Shown here in pieces: positions 12,958 through 23,556 of a stretch of DNA of 64,000 bases (its first letter is position 1; each line of letters begins with the position of its first letter). The position numbers and the translations under genes are program-made. The stretch is from Acheta domesticus (Eukaryota > Arthropoda > Insecta > Orthoptera > Gryllidae). Location of the stretch: contig JAHLJT010000631.1 in assembly GCA_031308135.1 (NCBI GenBank), forward strand, positions 155,823,276 to 155,887,275, in the 5' to 3' direction. The notes beneath the pieces are model-generated. The model saw nothing but the letters and a program-made list of their open reading frames with translations. It was not told where the DNA came from and did not search any database.

Positions 12958-13931
12958 AAAAGTGGTAACGTGGGGTGTCTCCAGACCCCCACACTCTTTT
13001 CATGATTATGCTAAATTATTAAAAAATGAATTAATATAATATTATTTCTATATTATGAAAAATGTTTTGCGTATAATTAAACAATTTATTAAGAATTTAC
13101 TTGCTAAACAAGTCTGAGAATTCATCAGGAAAGCATCTAATATTTGCAGTTAACTTTTCTACCGGTCTGCGCGTGTTGGCACATCCAAGCGCATGTTTCG
13201 TAGCACTAATTGAAATCTTTCCAAATTCAAAGTACAATTGAAAATTTCAATATCCATATTATCCACATTCCACAATTCAGCAAGATTTTGATGCCCTGAT
13301 TTCACAGATCCGGTCAAAATACGTAGCCCAATTACTGCCTTCATTTCCGCTTTCTCAGTCTTACAGGTGTTGCGATCATTTTTATTCCTCTCTAAATCCA
13401 TTTAAATTTTGATATTGGTGAATTCTGTAATTCTCTCAATCATATTCAGATCAATTAGCAAAGAAAATATTATCCTGGTCTTATGGAATTGCGTGCAGAC
13501 TGCTTTTTCCAGGGCGGTGAGTAACGATATTCTGTTCTCGCTTTCAGCAAAATTTGGCGTATTCTTCCACTCCTTTCTTAACGTATAAAGTGACCTAAAA
13601 TGTTCGTAGTACTTTAGTATTAACTTTGCAGGGGAATCCTAAAGTAAAAATACACCACGCAATACGTTGCCAAACTAATGGAATGAACGAGACTGAAGAC
13701 ATCTTTGCTAGCGTAGAAGGTAACACGGGGATTCCTGGGCACCCCAAACAAAACCACAGCTTGTTACACGGATAAAACTCACGAAATTGGCAAACTGAGA
13801 GTACAATAAATATCATGATACAAAAACAGAAAGGTACTCAAGCAATGGTCAGGGTAGCCAACGTGGGAAATACAAGAAGCGGGAAGAAAGGATCGTGGGG
13901 GTCCCACGGACCCCCGCGTTACCACTCGTAA
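12924..13931 (-). mobile_element. Second, decayed piggyBac-like element
   Basis: The left end is TTAA followed by CCCTGCAGTGGTAACGTG, with an internal palindromic block near 12962-12993 containing GTGGTAACG, then GGGGTGTCTCCAGACCCCC. A matching block in opposite orientation, GGGGGTCCCACGGACCCCC followed by CGTTACCACT, lies at 13895-13926. The rightmost CCC-TTAA is not preserved (it reads CTCGTAAC), so the right boundary is approximate. At about 1 kb it is far shorter than an autonomous copy and retains only the N-terminal half of a transposase on the minus strand. Confidence 0.65.
13090..13600 (-). pseudogene. piggyBac-like transposase N-terminal fragment
   Basis: The minus strand encodes a run that fits the piggyBac (PGBD) N-terminal domain: a segment with IIFSLLIDLNMIERITEFTN, then EMKAVIGLRILTGSVKSG, then LERFQLVLRNMRLDVPTRADR's start (13159-13401), and in another frame EKLTANIRCFPDEF. 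These correspond to the family's F..F..D..I..TN, EM.AFIGL, F..ILR..RFD..TR.ER and DKL stretches. A stop precedes the 80-codon open part and a frameshift follows it. The region with the catalytic aspartates is absent, so this is a dead copy. Confidence 0.68.
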
Positions 13932-14050
13932 CAGCCCATCTGTAACTTTTACCAGTAACTTTATTAGTAACTTCTATCTGTACTTTTACCAATAATTGTA
14001 CAGTTACCAGTAACTTTTACTAGTAACTTTTAACTGTAACTATAACTTTC
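13927..14050. repeat. Degenerate GTAACTTTTACCA-type tandem repeat
   Basis: Roughly 12-20 bp units built on GTAACTTTTACCAGTAAC recur about seven times with substitutions and spacing changes. It starts right at the presumed right end of the second piggyBac-like element. Confidence 0.6.
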
Positions 14051-14649
14051 CAAGGATCACAATTTCAAATTTGCGATGATTGGGGGACAAAATAAGTTTG
14101 AATTCTGAAAAGAATCTCTCAAATTTTACTGATGTCACCGACATATTTTAAAGGTCCAACATTAGCAATACTGAAACCTGGAAATTTACATTTATTATTT
14201 CCACTTACAATTTAGGTGCCAACGGTGAATTGTCAATCGACCATGTTCTCAGTGCATGGCTGGTATGTAAAAAACAGGGAAATCAAGAAAAATATATTAT
14301 TGTAATTTAGGAATTCCATTGCCTTTTAAAATACAAAGATGTGAATTGAATATTTCATAATAAATAGTCACGTTGGATAATGGCTGATTTTTTGATACTT
14401 TGGTATTGTATATAATATAAGAAATATTATAAGATTAAAGCTTTAGCAAACATTTGAGAGTTATCGATACAGAGGCACTTGGGGTCCTAAATTCGAAAGT
14501 GAAACGGGGAAAAGTCGAAGTATTACGAAGACAAGAGACGCTCTTGTAGTCGGATGTCAACGTATAGAATTTCAGCAAGACCACACGACTGAACTCGACG
14601 ACTTACACAAAACGCCCGAACATGGTAGCATCTCGCATCGTGTTCCGAA

Positions 14650-14895
14650 CCGCACGCGCAAAATCAGCACGCGTAACCCGGCAAAAGGACGACAACGCTT
14701 TGGGCGGTGGTGGACGTAACTCGGGAGACGAGAGGACGAGGGCCAAATGACAGGGCAGCGCCGAGAACTCTGCGGCCTCTCCCCCCGCGGCCGGCGCGTC
14801 CGGTGGCGGCAGCGGGTGGGAGCGGTGACGCGCGGAGAGAGGCGAGGACCACGCGGCCGAGGGCGATGTGACCGCGGTAGCCATTCCTCTAGCGG
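14650..14895. other. GC-rich block
   Basis: This ~245 bp block is GC-rich against AT-rich surroundings; ORFs exist on both strands (for example 14603-14905 -) but are Ala/Pro/Arg-rich and overlap each other, so they are more likely compositional than coding. Confidence 0.4.
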
Positions 14896-15216
14896 CTATT
14901 GTCATGATAAGGATGCCACTGGCGATAGTAGTGTGATGGCAAAATATGGAGTGTCTTTAAAGAGAAGATTTCATTAAGCAAAGGGTGTCATGTGTAACGA
15001 AAATGAAGGGACACATTGGTTTAGGTTATGCTACTTGAAACATGTGTAATAATAAATTCACAGTTGATAAGAAATAAATTAAATAAATTTGTGAAAACCC
15101 ACTTTTATTAACCCTGCAGTGGTAACGTGACTTTTTGAAACGCGGTAGCCATTCCTCTAGTGGCAATTGTAATGATGCCACTAGCGATAGTAGTGTGATG
15201 GCAAAATATGGAGTGG
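14873..15216. repeat. Tandem duplication with embedded direct repeat copy 2
   Basis: The ~82 bp segment 14873-14954 (CGCGGTAGCCATTCCTCTAG ... ATATGGAGT) recurs at 15141-15216. Between them lies the second copy of the 12780-12957 repeat (14961-15140). The arrangement is either a 268-bp tandem duplication with a truncated second unit or an insertion flanked by a long duplicated target. Confidence 0.75.
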
Positions 15217-17115
15217 CACCGAAGAAAACGGTGGGAGGGGGTAGAGGGTGGTGCGGTGGCGTCAGAGAGAATAGGAAGTAGGGATGACTGGCGGTGCACA
15301 CATGCCTATGAGAGTGAAAGGTTAATTTAAGTTTCGTCATTGTAGTGCATTTTGTATCTCGGGAGGTGACGGTGAATGTCTCCCATTGGCAGATGAGAAC
15401 CGGCGCCAACCTGCATGAGGGCTTGCAGAGATTTCCCATCCAGGTATCTATTATCAACGGCCACGTCCCCACAATCTCCGAGTTTGCAACTTGTGTAGTG
15501 CGTGCATGTGAGTGGTGCGTTTAATGGGAGAGTAGGAAACAAGAGGAAAGAAACATCATGCGTGGTCCTTGGTCAGATTGTTAGGGTTTTGCTTCAGAAG
15601 TTGCCTAGAATTTTTGGATTAATTCAATAATTATTTTGTGCTTCCGAAAGCGTTAACTACTATGACCATTAGGTAAGTGCAGTCCATGTTTTTATAACTG
15701 AAGATTGGAGTGGTCTTCCCTCGCTATGTGGTGAGATTCGCCGCAGACATACACATCAGATTGCGGGAATTTCCCCATCCAGATCTCCTCCAGCTGAGCA
15801 TCTCTCCAGACGAGATCAGCTCTATGCTCCCAATTGGTCTTTCGACCTGACTGGTAGTACTTATAAGTATTATGAGTATGTGTGTGTGTGTCGTGTGTGA
15901 GAATTAGGGGAGAGAATAGGATAAGGAAGAGTAAGGAAAGATTGCGCGCGGCCCGTAGCTCGTGTATTAGGGTACTGCTTGTAATGAGGTGGATTACCGT
16001 TGTCAGTTATTATCTCCTAAAAACTGGGAATTGAGTTAGAAGACAGAAAATAAACAAACAGAATGCTTTGAAAAACCGTGGAGACTACTTCAAAAAATTC
16101 TCAGCTCCACGGGATTAAAGATTTACAAAAATGTACACGTAATATGCTAGATTTATTAGCAGAAATAATGTGACTGAGAAGTTTTATCTTGGACTGTGAG
16201 ACAGAAGTCGTGGAAATTAATACATTTTTGTTACCGAGAAAGACATTTATTTTCTCAAAGGAGAAGCAATCGACAGGAAGTTGTCACTAGCTCTGACGAT
16301 TGAGACGTAACATGATCCGGCATTCTCCTGTTGCCGCTTGCAGAAACAACGGAAAACTACAGATCAGAGTAGTAGGCTAATAGGCTAGTAGAATTCTCCT
16401 CTGGAGAGCATCTGAATTCGATTTAGCTTTCTACTTAGGGTCAAAATTGTACCATTCTCGGGACTGAATACTAGGACCTCTGGCTCAGAGGCACTGCAGT
16501 GACATCAGTTGATGCCCTGAACTACTATAGACGGTGGAATTTATTGGAGAGAATCCTCAAAACTACCCATCAGAATAGACAGTCACTAGGATTCTCCTTC
16601 ATACATTGATTGAATTCAACTCAGTTCGTCTCTGATGTCAAATATACGCCATCGTCTCGACTCAAACCCAAGAACCTTCTAATAAAGGATGTAGCAGAGG
16701 TAACTCTGTGTCAGGCGGCATTAGGAGCTACTGAAGCAGGAGAGGCAGATGCGGCGGTGGCTATGGTGAAGGTGGAGGCCGCGGGCGGGTGGCAACGGGG
16801 CTTAGCAGGGGCAGAGGCGGCGCAGCCGACAGAGAGGCAAAGAGAGGCTGGGGCGACAGCATCTACAAAGGCAGCGGTCAACTGTGGCGAGCATCCCGGA
16901 AACTTTCGTCGCATCGAAATACCAAAAGTTGCTCGCCGCTGGCGCACCCTTTACTTTAAGGAGCCACAATTACCTGCCGATGTCTGTCAGCGGTGGGCTC
17001 TGGGGGACAAAGCCCGTTGACGGAGTGGGGAATGTATCAACATTATTTCCACCGTACTCAGCTACCAGTTGAGCAACTGCTATATTTCAACAGCTGGTAT
17101 ATGTAAGCGATTTTA
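15217..17115. other. Unassigned DNA with a GC-rich block
   Basis: No recognisable gene. The 148-codon minus ORF at 15026-15472 and the 136-codon plus ORF at 16610-17020 have no family motif; the latter coincides with a GC-rich Ala/Glu/Gly-coding block at about 16710-16960. Short related phrases (ATTTCCCATCCAG / ATTTCCCCATCCAG) near 15430 and 15770 suggest an old duplication. A short (GT)n lies near 15879. Confidence 0.45.
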
Positions 17116-19060
17116 CCTTCCCCGCATACATACGTATATTGGGAGTAATATATATAGTGTAGGGAAAGTTACTTAATGCTGGGTGAAAAGCGTTTTAGGC
17201 AAAAAAAATTCATTGCCGCGCTCTGATAACGAAAAAGTGGATAAAACCAGTTGCTCAATTAAGAAAAATACCCTAACACGTGGTGTAGCCAGAATTCCTG
17301 ATTTGTTGGTTCTTGATACCGAAAAATCAATTGAAAGCAAAACGTCTGTCCGTCTGTCCGGTCGATGTGAACAACACTAGCCAAACTATGCGCACGATTT
17401 TTTCGAAATTGAAGAAACACTGTGTATCTGGCATGAGTCAAAGTTCTGCGATTTTGAAAAACATTCATTAATTTTTGGGGGTATTATACATGAAGCCTCG
17501 CGGATATGTTCAAAATTTTCTCAAAAGCGTCTCCAAATTGTTTCTTTAAATTTCTTGTGAGGATAGAGTAAAGTACGCTTCTAAAGGTGGCATAGGTCCC
17601 ATTTTCACGGTTAACTCAGTATTTTCAAAAATTGCAAAAGTCTGCGTCTTCTTACAACTACCAAATTGAAGATAGAGATTTTTCTCTAAATAAAATTTGA
17701 TTTACAAAGTGAATTCTTTAATTTAGGTCCTGTACATTGTTTTGAAATTTTAATAGTTTTCGCGCAATGTTACATGCAATATGTGCAAATTTTAAATAAA
17801 TGACAAAAGCAAAATATTCTCAAAAACGGCTCCAAATTTTTTCTGTAAACTTTGGATGAGTATAGGGCCTATTTTACTCTATGAGATGACCTAAACGCCA
17901 TATTGCTCTATTATTTTGTTGTTTTTTCAAAAATGACAAAAATGTAATTTTTTGACTTGTCTCTCACGTAGGTAAACTAGCTCTGAGAAAACTAGCTCAA
18001 AATTCCACATTTTCATGAACGCTCAATGGCAATTTTCTCAAAAACGGCACCAAATTTTTTCTTCAAACTTCTCGAACGTTAAGTGCTAATTGCACTCTTT
18101 AATATGACGTAAAGTTTATTTAGGGGGATTTAAAAAAAATACACAAATGTAATTAATTGAAAGATCTCTCACACCGTTAATGTGCACATTTCCAGCAATT
18201 TTTAAACACTATTGTATTAGTAAGTTAATGTGCTTCAAACGATTTCTACTGAAGTTTTTCGAAAACTCAAAACTCTTCTGTGAAAAAAGCTTCAATTTTT
18301 GCATTTTTAGTAGCTCTTAAACGCCATTTTCTTAAAAACGGCTACAATTTTTTCGAAGAAGGTTGCCATTTAGGTTGAGGTTTTAGTGTTCTTTCATATT
18401 TTCAAATTAATATTTCCGTTCTACTATTAGGAAAATGTTCTACTATTAGAAAAATTAAGAAAATGTCAAAAAATGCGTGGGCGGCAGCTGGCAAGAGTAT
18501 GTGGCCAGTTTGAATAGCTAGCTGAGACCCAAGGAAATAGAAAACTAATACGGGAAAGTCTGTGCCATTCTGTTGCACCAATAGTTTAAAACTGCATACA
18601 TTGCAGGCAATATTGCGCGAAAACTACTAAAATATCCTAAAAATTCACATGAACTTAATAAAAGAACAAATTTCATTTCATGGAAAACTTTCTATCCAAA
18701 ATTTAGTAGTTGAAGGAAGACGCCGAAAAACTCAAACTTTTGCAATTTTCGAAAATTCAAAGTTGAAAATCGAACCTATGCCACTAATGCACGTAAGTGT
18801 ACATTACTATATTCTTAAAATAATTTTGAAAATGTTAGAATGGATTCATGTAATGTTCCCCCAAAATTAATGAATGTTTTTCAAATTCGCAGAGCTTTGA
18901 CTGAAACCAGGCGACAGGGGTTTATTAAGTTTGAAAAAAATCGCGCGTGTAGTACAGGCGCTAGTGTTGTTCATATACACCCAGACAGACAAAGACGGAC
19001 GGAGCTACGGTTAAAAAAAATCACTATGGGAATCAGGGGACTTGTTGTTTCCTGGCTACT
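17116..19060. mobile_element. Foldback Tc1/mariner-type element, right end truncated
   Basis: The left end follows TA at 17114-17115 and reads CCTTCCCCGCATACATACG, then GGGAAAGTTACTTAATGCTG, matching the terminal repeat of the elements at 52489 and 60818. The sequence at about 17344-17500 is repeated in inverted orientation at about 18830-19000 (shared GTGTGAACAACACTAG-like phrase, then AAAAACATTCATTAATTTT). The interior repeats CTCAAAAACGGCNCCAAATT-like phrases and has no transposase ORF. The right side stops near TTTCCTGGC at 19060, so the last ~105 bp seen in the 53.6 kb copy are missing. Confidence 0.68.
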
Positions 19061-21039
19061 GTTTGACAGTCCGTGTCACTAGATGATTCATTGCCACTTT
19101 TCAGAGAGACACTTATTACGAGGTCAACAGAACTTTCAAGCAAAGGATACCTATCCCAGTATTCTTTTGGTATTTTGTTGGTATGAGTGATAGCTTTATT
19201 CCAGTCTTCATTTATTATGTTATTAAATGCTTCTGTTTAAATTTTTAAATTAGAAAGAGGCACTTGATACATGTTTCTTTCGCTCACCTTCATTTTCACT
19301 AACACAAAATTTAATTAAATTATAGGGAAGGCGTCTTGCCTGTTCACAAAGGATCGCACGTAGGCGAGAACTCATATTTCCCAAAGCTACACCGATAAGC
19401 AACTCGCTTCACGCTCCTCGTGACTTTCGTTAGCGAAACTGACTTTATAGACCCGCGTTTACGCGGCGGTTTTAGCGACGCGCCGCAATCGCCTTCTTCA
19501 CTATTTGCTTGGTTGAGTAGCACTTCTGCCACGCTTCGGGTGGTCTAGAAATTGAGTTTCATTCCTGGAGGTGAATAAATATTTTGGTATATTATTTAAT
19601 CTCAACAAACTCATCTTCATTTAAATATGAGTCCCAACTTAAATATATTTGGGAAGACAATTCGAATACTACTTCCCGTAAACAGACAGTAAGTAACAGA
19701 CAAATAATATTTGCAAATTTCCTCCCTGTATTAAACAGTCAGGCTAGGAAGGGAATGTTTGCAGGTCACTGCGTAACTATACTTGGCCACGAAACTCCGA
19801 TGAACCAATGTTATTTCTCTATCCCTGTTTCTGCCTCCATTTGATTTTTCATCAAATGGTAAGGTGCAAATAATGAAATGAATCTTGTTGTAAATCTTAT
19901 TTACGTAAATGTCATTATGTCCATATAGACACAATGCATTAACTGTTATTTCGTTGATATATTTTGTTACGAGGCAAATAATATGAATACGCGCATTTTG
20001 GAAGAATATTTTTAGTTTCTATGTCAGGCAACGGCTTCTCGGCCACTACTCTGGAACAGACGTTGTTCGCTTGCTCGTCGTGTTGCTGCTGCCCCCCCCC
20101 CCCTTCTGCCTTGCAGCGCGCTCCGTGCGCCGCCCGCGCGTCACGCGGGTCACGGCACACAATTAGCGTGCGCGCAGCCAAGTTGGCGGCGAGTTTGACA
20201 AGACGGCCGCCAGGGGCGCCGTGATGTATGGTCGACGCGTCCCCCGAGGGGCCTAATTGGGGGCATCTGCAGCTGCTTTCCGAAGCGCCGCCGTGCGCCC
20301 AAGTTCTCGGGCCGTTTTCAAGGCCGTTGTCAGCCACCTCGGTGACCTGGAGATGTGCGGGGACTACAGATTTTCCTCAGGGAAACCGCGGTCGAAGGCC
20401 ACAGGCAGGATGAGACATAGCCCACTCAAACTATTAACTTTGTTAAACTGAAATTGAGCAAGCAGCTCCATCGGATATTTGCGCAAGTGCCGAGTTGCCG
20501 TCGACGTCAGACTTTCTCAAGACGTCAGAAGACCATTTCAAAGGAGACTGGTTGGCAAACACCGTGACGCATGAAAGCTGCACATGCTCAAAATGTCTCT
20601 ACCCTGGTGCATTGACAGCAGGCCTTTCACGTAAAATGTAGAAGAACTTAGTCGCGTGAGAAAAAGAGATAAGCACGGTAAAGGTAGGTCTGAATTTTCA
20701 GTAATTTAGAAATGCTTGAAAAAGTATTGAGGAATCATTGAAACAAACCTCTTCATAAATTTTTTAAAATTTTGGTTTTTGTTATGATAATCTATAAGAA
20801 AAAGAATATTACTTGCATTTCACTAGTTATTTCAATTAATAAAATTTTATTAAAAAAACATTGTCTAATTGCACTACTAAAAACAGATCATAACAAAAAG
20901 AAATGACATAATGACATAGTTTGATATCCTGATATTTTCATTCAACGCCCTTTACGTATGTAGTTGGTACAAATTGCTCGGTGCAAATTGTAACCACTTA
21001 GGTACATGTGTTTTCAGGGGGGCGTAATTTGATAAAACC
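19061..21039. other. Unassigned DNA with GC-rich block at 20.1-20.4 kb
   Basis: No recognisable gene or complete element. The block 20080-20420 is GC-rich with a C10-12 homopolymer near 20091, and opposing ORFs (19939-20337 -, 20021-20224 +) are compositional. The stretch 19340-19560 is mildly GC-rich and contains GAGTTTCATTCCTGG, a weak resemblance to a tRNA box B, too weak for a SINE call. Confidence 0.45.
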
Positions 21040-21042
21040 CAT

Positions 21043-23556
21043 AGGGGTAGGGGAAACCGGGGTTAGTTGTAAAAGTTGAATTTATTTATATTTGAAGGTG
21101 TGTGGACCATAATTTAAAACTTACAATATATGGAAAAATACAATTTTTCTTTGTATAAATTGTCAAATACCTGCATTTAAAATGCATACATAATGTTTTT
21201 CATAATATGTAAACAATTTTATGCAGCAGTGCACTTTGTCACAATCTATCCCTGTGCGGGGCAAGTTGTGACTGGCACGATGTGACACATGTAAAAGATA
21301 CTAGAATATTGTTATATTCAATTAAAATAAACGTCTCTACAATGCTGATTCATTTATATACTAACTTTCATTTAAACTTCATTGTTTCTAACATCCGAAT
21401 GGCTGTGAATATAAACATAATGTACTGTGATTTAGCACAGTTTACAGGAGTCCATTTCTTATAAGTTATGCACTGCACCCAGTTCTCTCCAACTTTTGAT
21501 GTTTTAAATGGTTCTAAACAAACAAGGCATGAACACTTTTCCTCACCTCCGGATCTCTCTGATATGTCTTTTGTCTTTTTTCGACATATTAAATCTAAAT
21601 CTCACTTAGAAACACAGCTTTTTGACAACATGCTCCTTCTTTTGTTTGTCTCTTTTTCTCTTGTTTTTCTTTCTTTTTTAGTTGAGGAGTAGTAACTTTT
21701 GATAATTGAATGTAGTTGGCACATTTTTGGACATATAGGGGAATTTAAACTTTGAGACGTAGCTTTGACTCATACCCTTCAACACTGGAAAGTTTCAGAA
21801 TTAAAATGTCACAGTTTTATAAAAAAATACTTTATTCAAAAACTCGGTAAAATGTCGCATTTTGAAAACAGGTCCAAATATGCGCTACACTGAAGTTTTT
21901 CAGAAAAATGTACTTAAAAAAGTAATGACAGTAAAATTCACTTGCAAATAGTACAATATAAGCACAAATTCTACGTTTTACCAACAAGCACATTCTACGT
22001 TTTACCACCCATGACATTTAACAAAATATAAAGAATCGTCACTGTTTCGAACTTCGGGAAACAACCGTTGGCAAAACAGACAGGAATCATCATCGTCATC
22101 CAGGGGTGGCTCTCTCCAATCTTCTGAGTCGGAGGAATTCGGTGATGGAGGACAATTTCTTTTTCTTCCTGCTCTTTGATTTCTGAGGTTTTTGCTTTTT
22201 ATTCCTTTCGTCTTCCACCCCATCAGCAGTAAACGGAAGCCTTCTTTTTGTCAACTTGCAGCGGTCCTCACGGTTGTAACCCGGACCGTTGTAACTCCTC
22301 ATGGTAACTTGTTTCAGTGGCCTGTGATGCTTTAGATGACTTTAAATACAATAATTATATTATAATTATTTACATAAATAGTTAGGTACAGCATTTTTTT
22401 AGGTTATTTGAAAATGGTTTTGGTCTGGTCCAAATATGGGTATCTCCGGAGAGGTAGCCCGTTTTTAAACCTCACTTTCCAGCCCATACTTAGACCAAAT
22501 CCCCTTTAGCGAAACTATCATACTGGTCATTACTGGTTTGAAGTAGATGGTTGAATGACGCAATAAAACCGTTCACCAACTCAATGTTGACTGAGCCCTG
22601 CTGCCAAATAGCATTTACAGCCAACTGGCTAATGGCGAAAAACAATATTGTACATACCTGCTGAAGGTTTGACGATGGAAAAAACACACAATAGATGTTT
22701 TTTTACGCACAGCTTCTGAACGGGTTGACTGATGGGCACCAACTGCTCGTCGCTCTTCAAAGGGACCGAGGGGACTACTTTCACGCCATTTCCGATGGAG
22801 TTCAACACCCTCCGCTTCACAACAGAAACTAGCCCATTTTTAGACCTTAGCTTGTATTTGGACCTTCTCCTCTACAGGTCTTATCTCTAATCTTCCTTGT
22901 TGCGAATTCCTTCTTTAAAAGGAGTGGTATATTTAAATGTTAATTTAATGTTAATGTTAATATAATTAAATGGTAATTTAAACGTTAAAATGGTATATTT
23001 CAAATTCTCTGTTCTCTTACTGTTATTTCTCGAGGTTCTGCTTTAGAAAGAGGTGTGATTTCCAAAGGGCTAACCGCTGATGTGGGTAACCTATCTTCTA
23101 CAATGGAAACCACAATATTGTTTTCTCTGTCGTTAGCAGATTGACCTATTGCTTCTGTACTGTTCCTATTCCATTTTGATCTATGTTACAAATGTCATTT
23201 GCAATTAAACCATATTTTGATAAAACAAGGGCTAAATGGTTGATAAACATCTCAACATCATTGTGTTTATTAAAATTTGTGTTTCCATTCAAATTAGGAG
23301 CTTCAGGATCGCGAAGAAAACTTTGAGAGTGTCGCTGCGTATACTTCATCATCCAATCAACACTTACAGACTTCTTCGTTATCCAATTTTCTGGTACTTG
23401 AATTTTGTTCTCTAAGGCAGTCATATGCTAAACTTCGTAATTCCTCACTACATTTCCAGAAAATAAAATTATTACTGTCTAACAGTATTGGGGCAAATAG
23501 TGAAACTGTCACAACGGGCCCCTTAAAACCTGTCACAACTAGCCCCGAGAAACACT
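21043..23556 (-). mobile_element. pogo/Tigger-like DNA transposon remnant
   Basis: The left end region carries GGGGAAACCGGGGTTAGTTG and the right end, inverted, carries TTTCTCGGGGCTAGTTGTGA; both belong to the GGGGYTAGTTGTGACA-type terminal motif. Repeats of this motif in the subterminal parts (near 21240-21280 and 23495-23545) support termini. TA dinucleotides flank both ends, consistent with Tc1/mariner/pogo. Between them the minus strand holds broken transposase pieces. Boundaries are good to perhaps 20 bp. Confidence 0.6.
22002..23475 (-). pseudogene. pogo-like transposase, central DDE part lost
   Basis: Read on the minus strand. The N-terminal part (23146-23470) has the pogo/Tigger pre-catalytic pattern: SEELRSLAYDCLRE, a frameshift, then IQVPENW, VDWMMKYTQRHSQSFLRDP, FNKHNDVEMFINHL and NICNIDQNG-like residues at the position of the first catalytic Asp. 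The C-terminal part (22002-22302) has the acidic linker and the zinc-binding tail (DDDDDSCLFCQRLFPE ... VKCHGW) that closes many pogo-type transposases. Sequence between them is linker-like (LPTSAVSPLEITPLSKAEPR), so most of the DDE core is missing. Non-functional. Confidence 0.66.

Noticed and set aside
15026..15472. 148-codon minus-strand ORF
   Set aside because: Overlaps the duplicated repeat at 14961-15216 and has no recognisable domain.
16610..17020. 136-codon plus-strand ORF as a host exon
   Set aside because: Composition-driven Ala/Glu/Gly content, an opposing ORF on the other strand, no motif and no splice context.
19340..19560. tRNA-derived SINE
   Set aside because: Only a weak box B-like sequence; no box A at the right distance.
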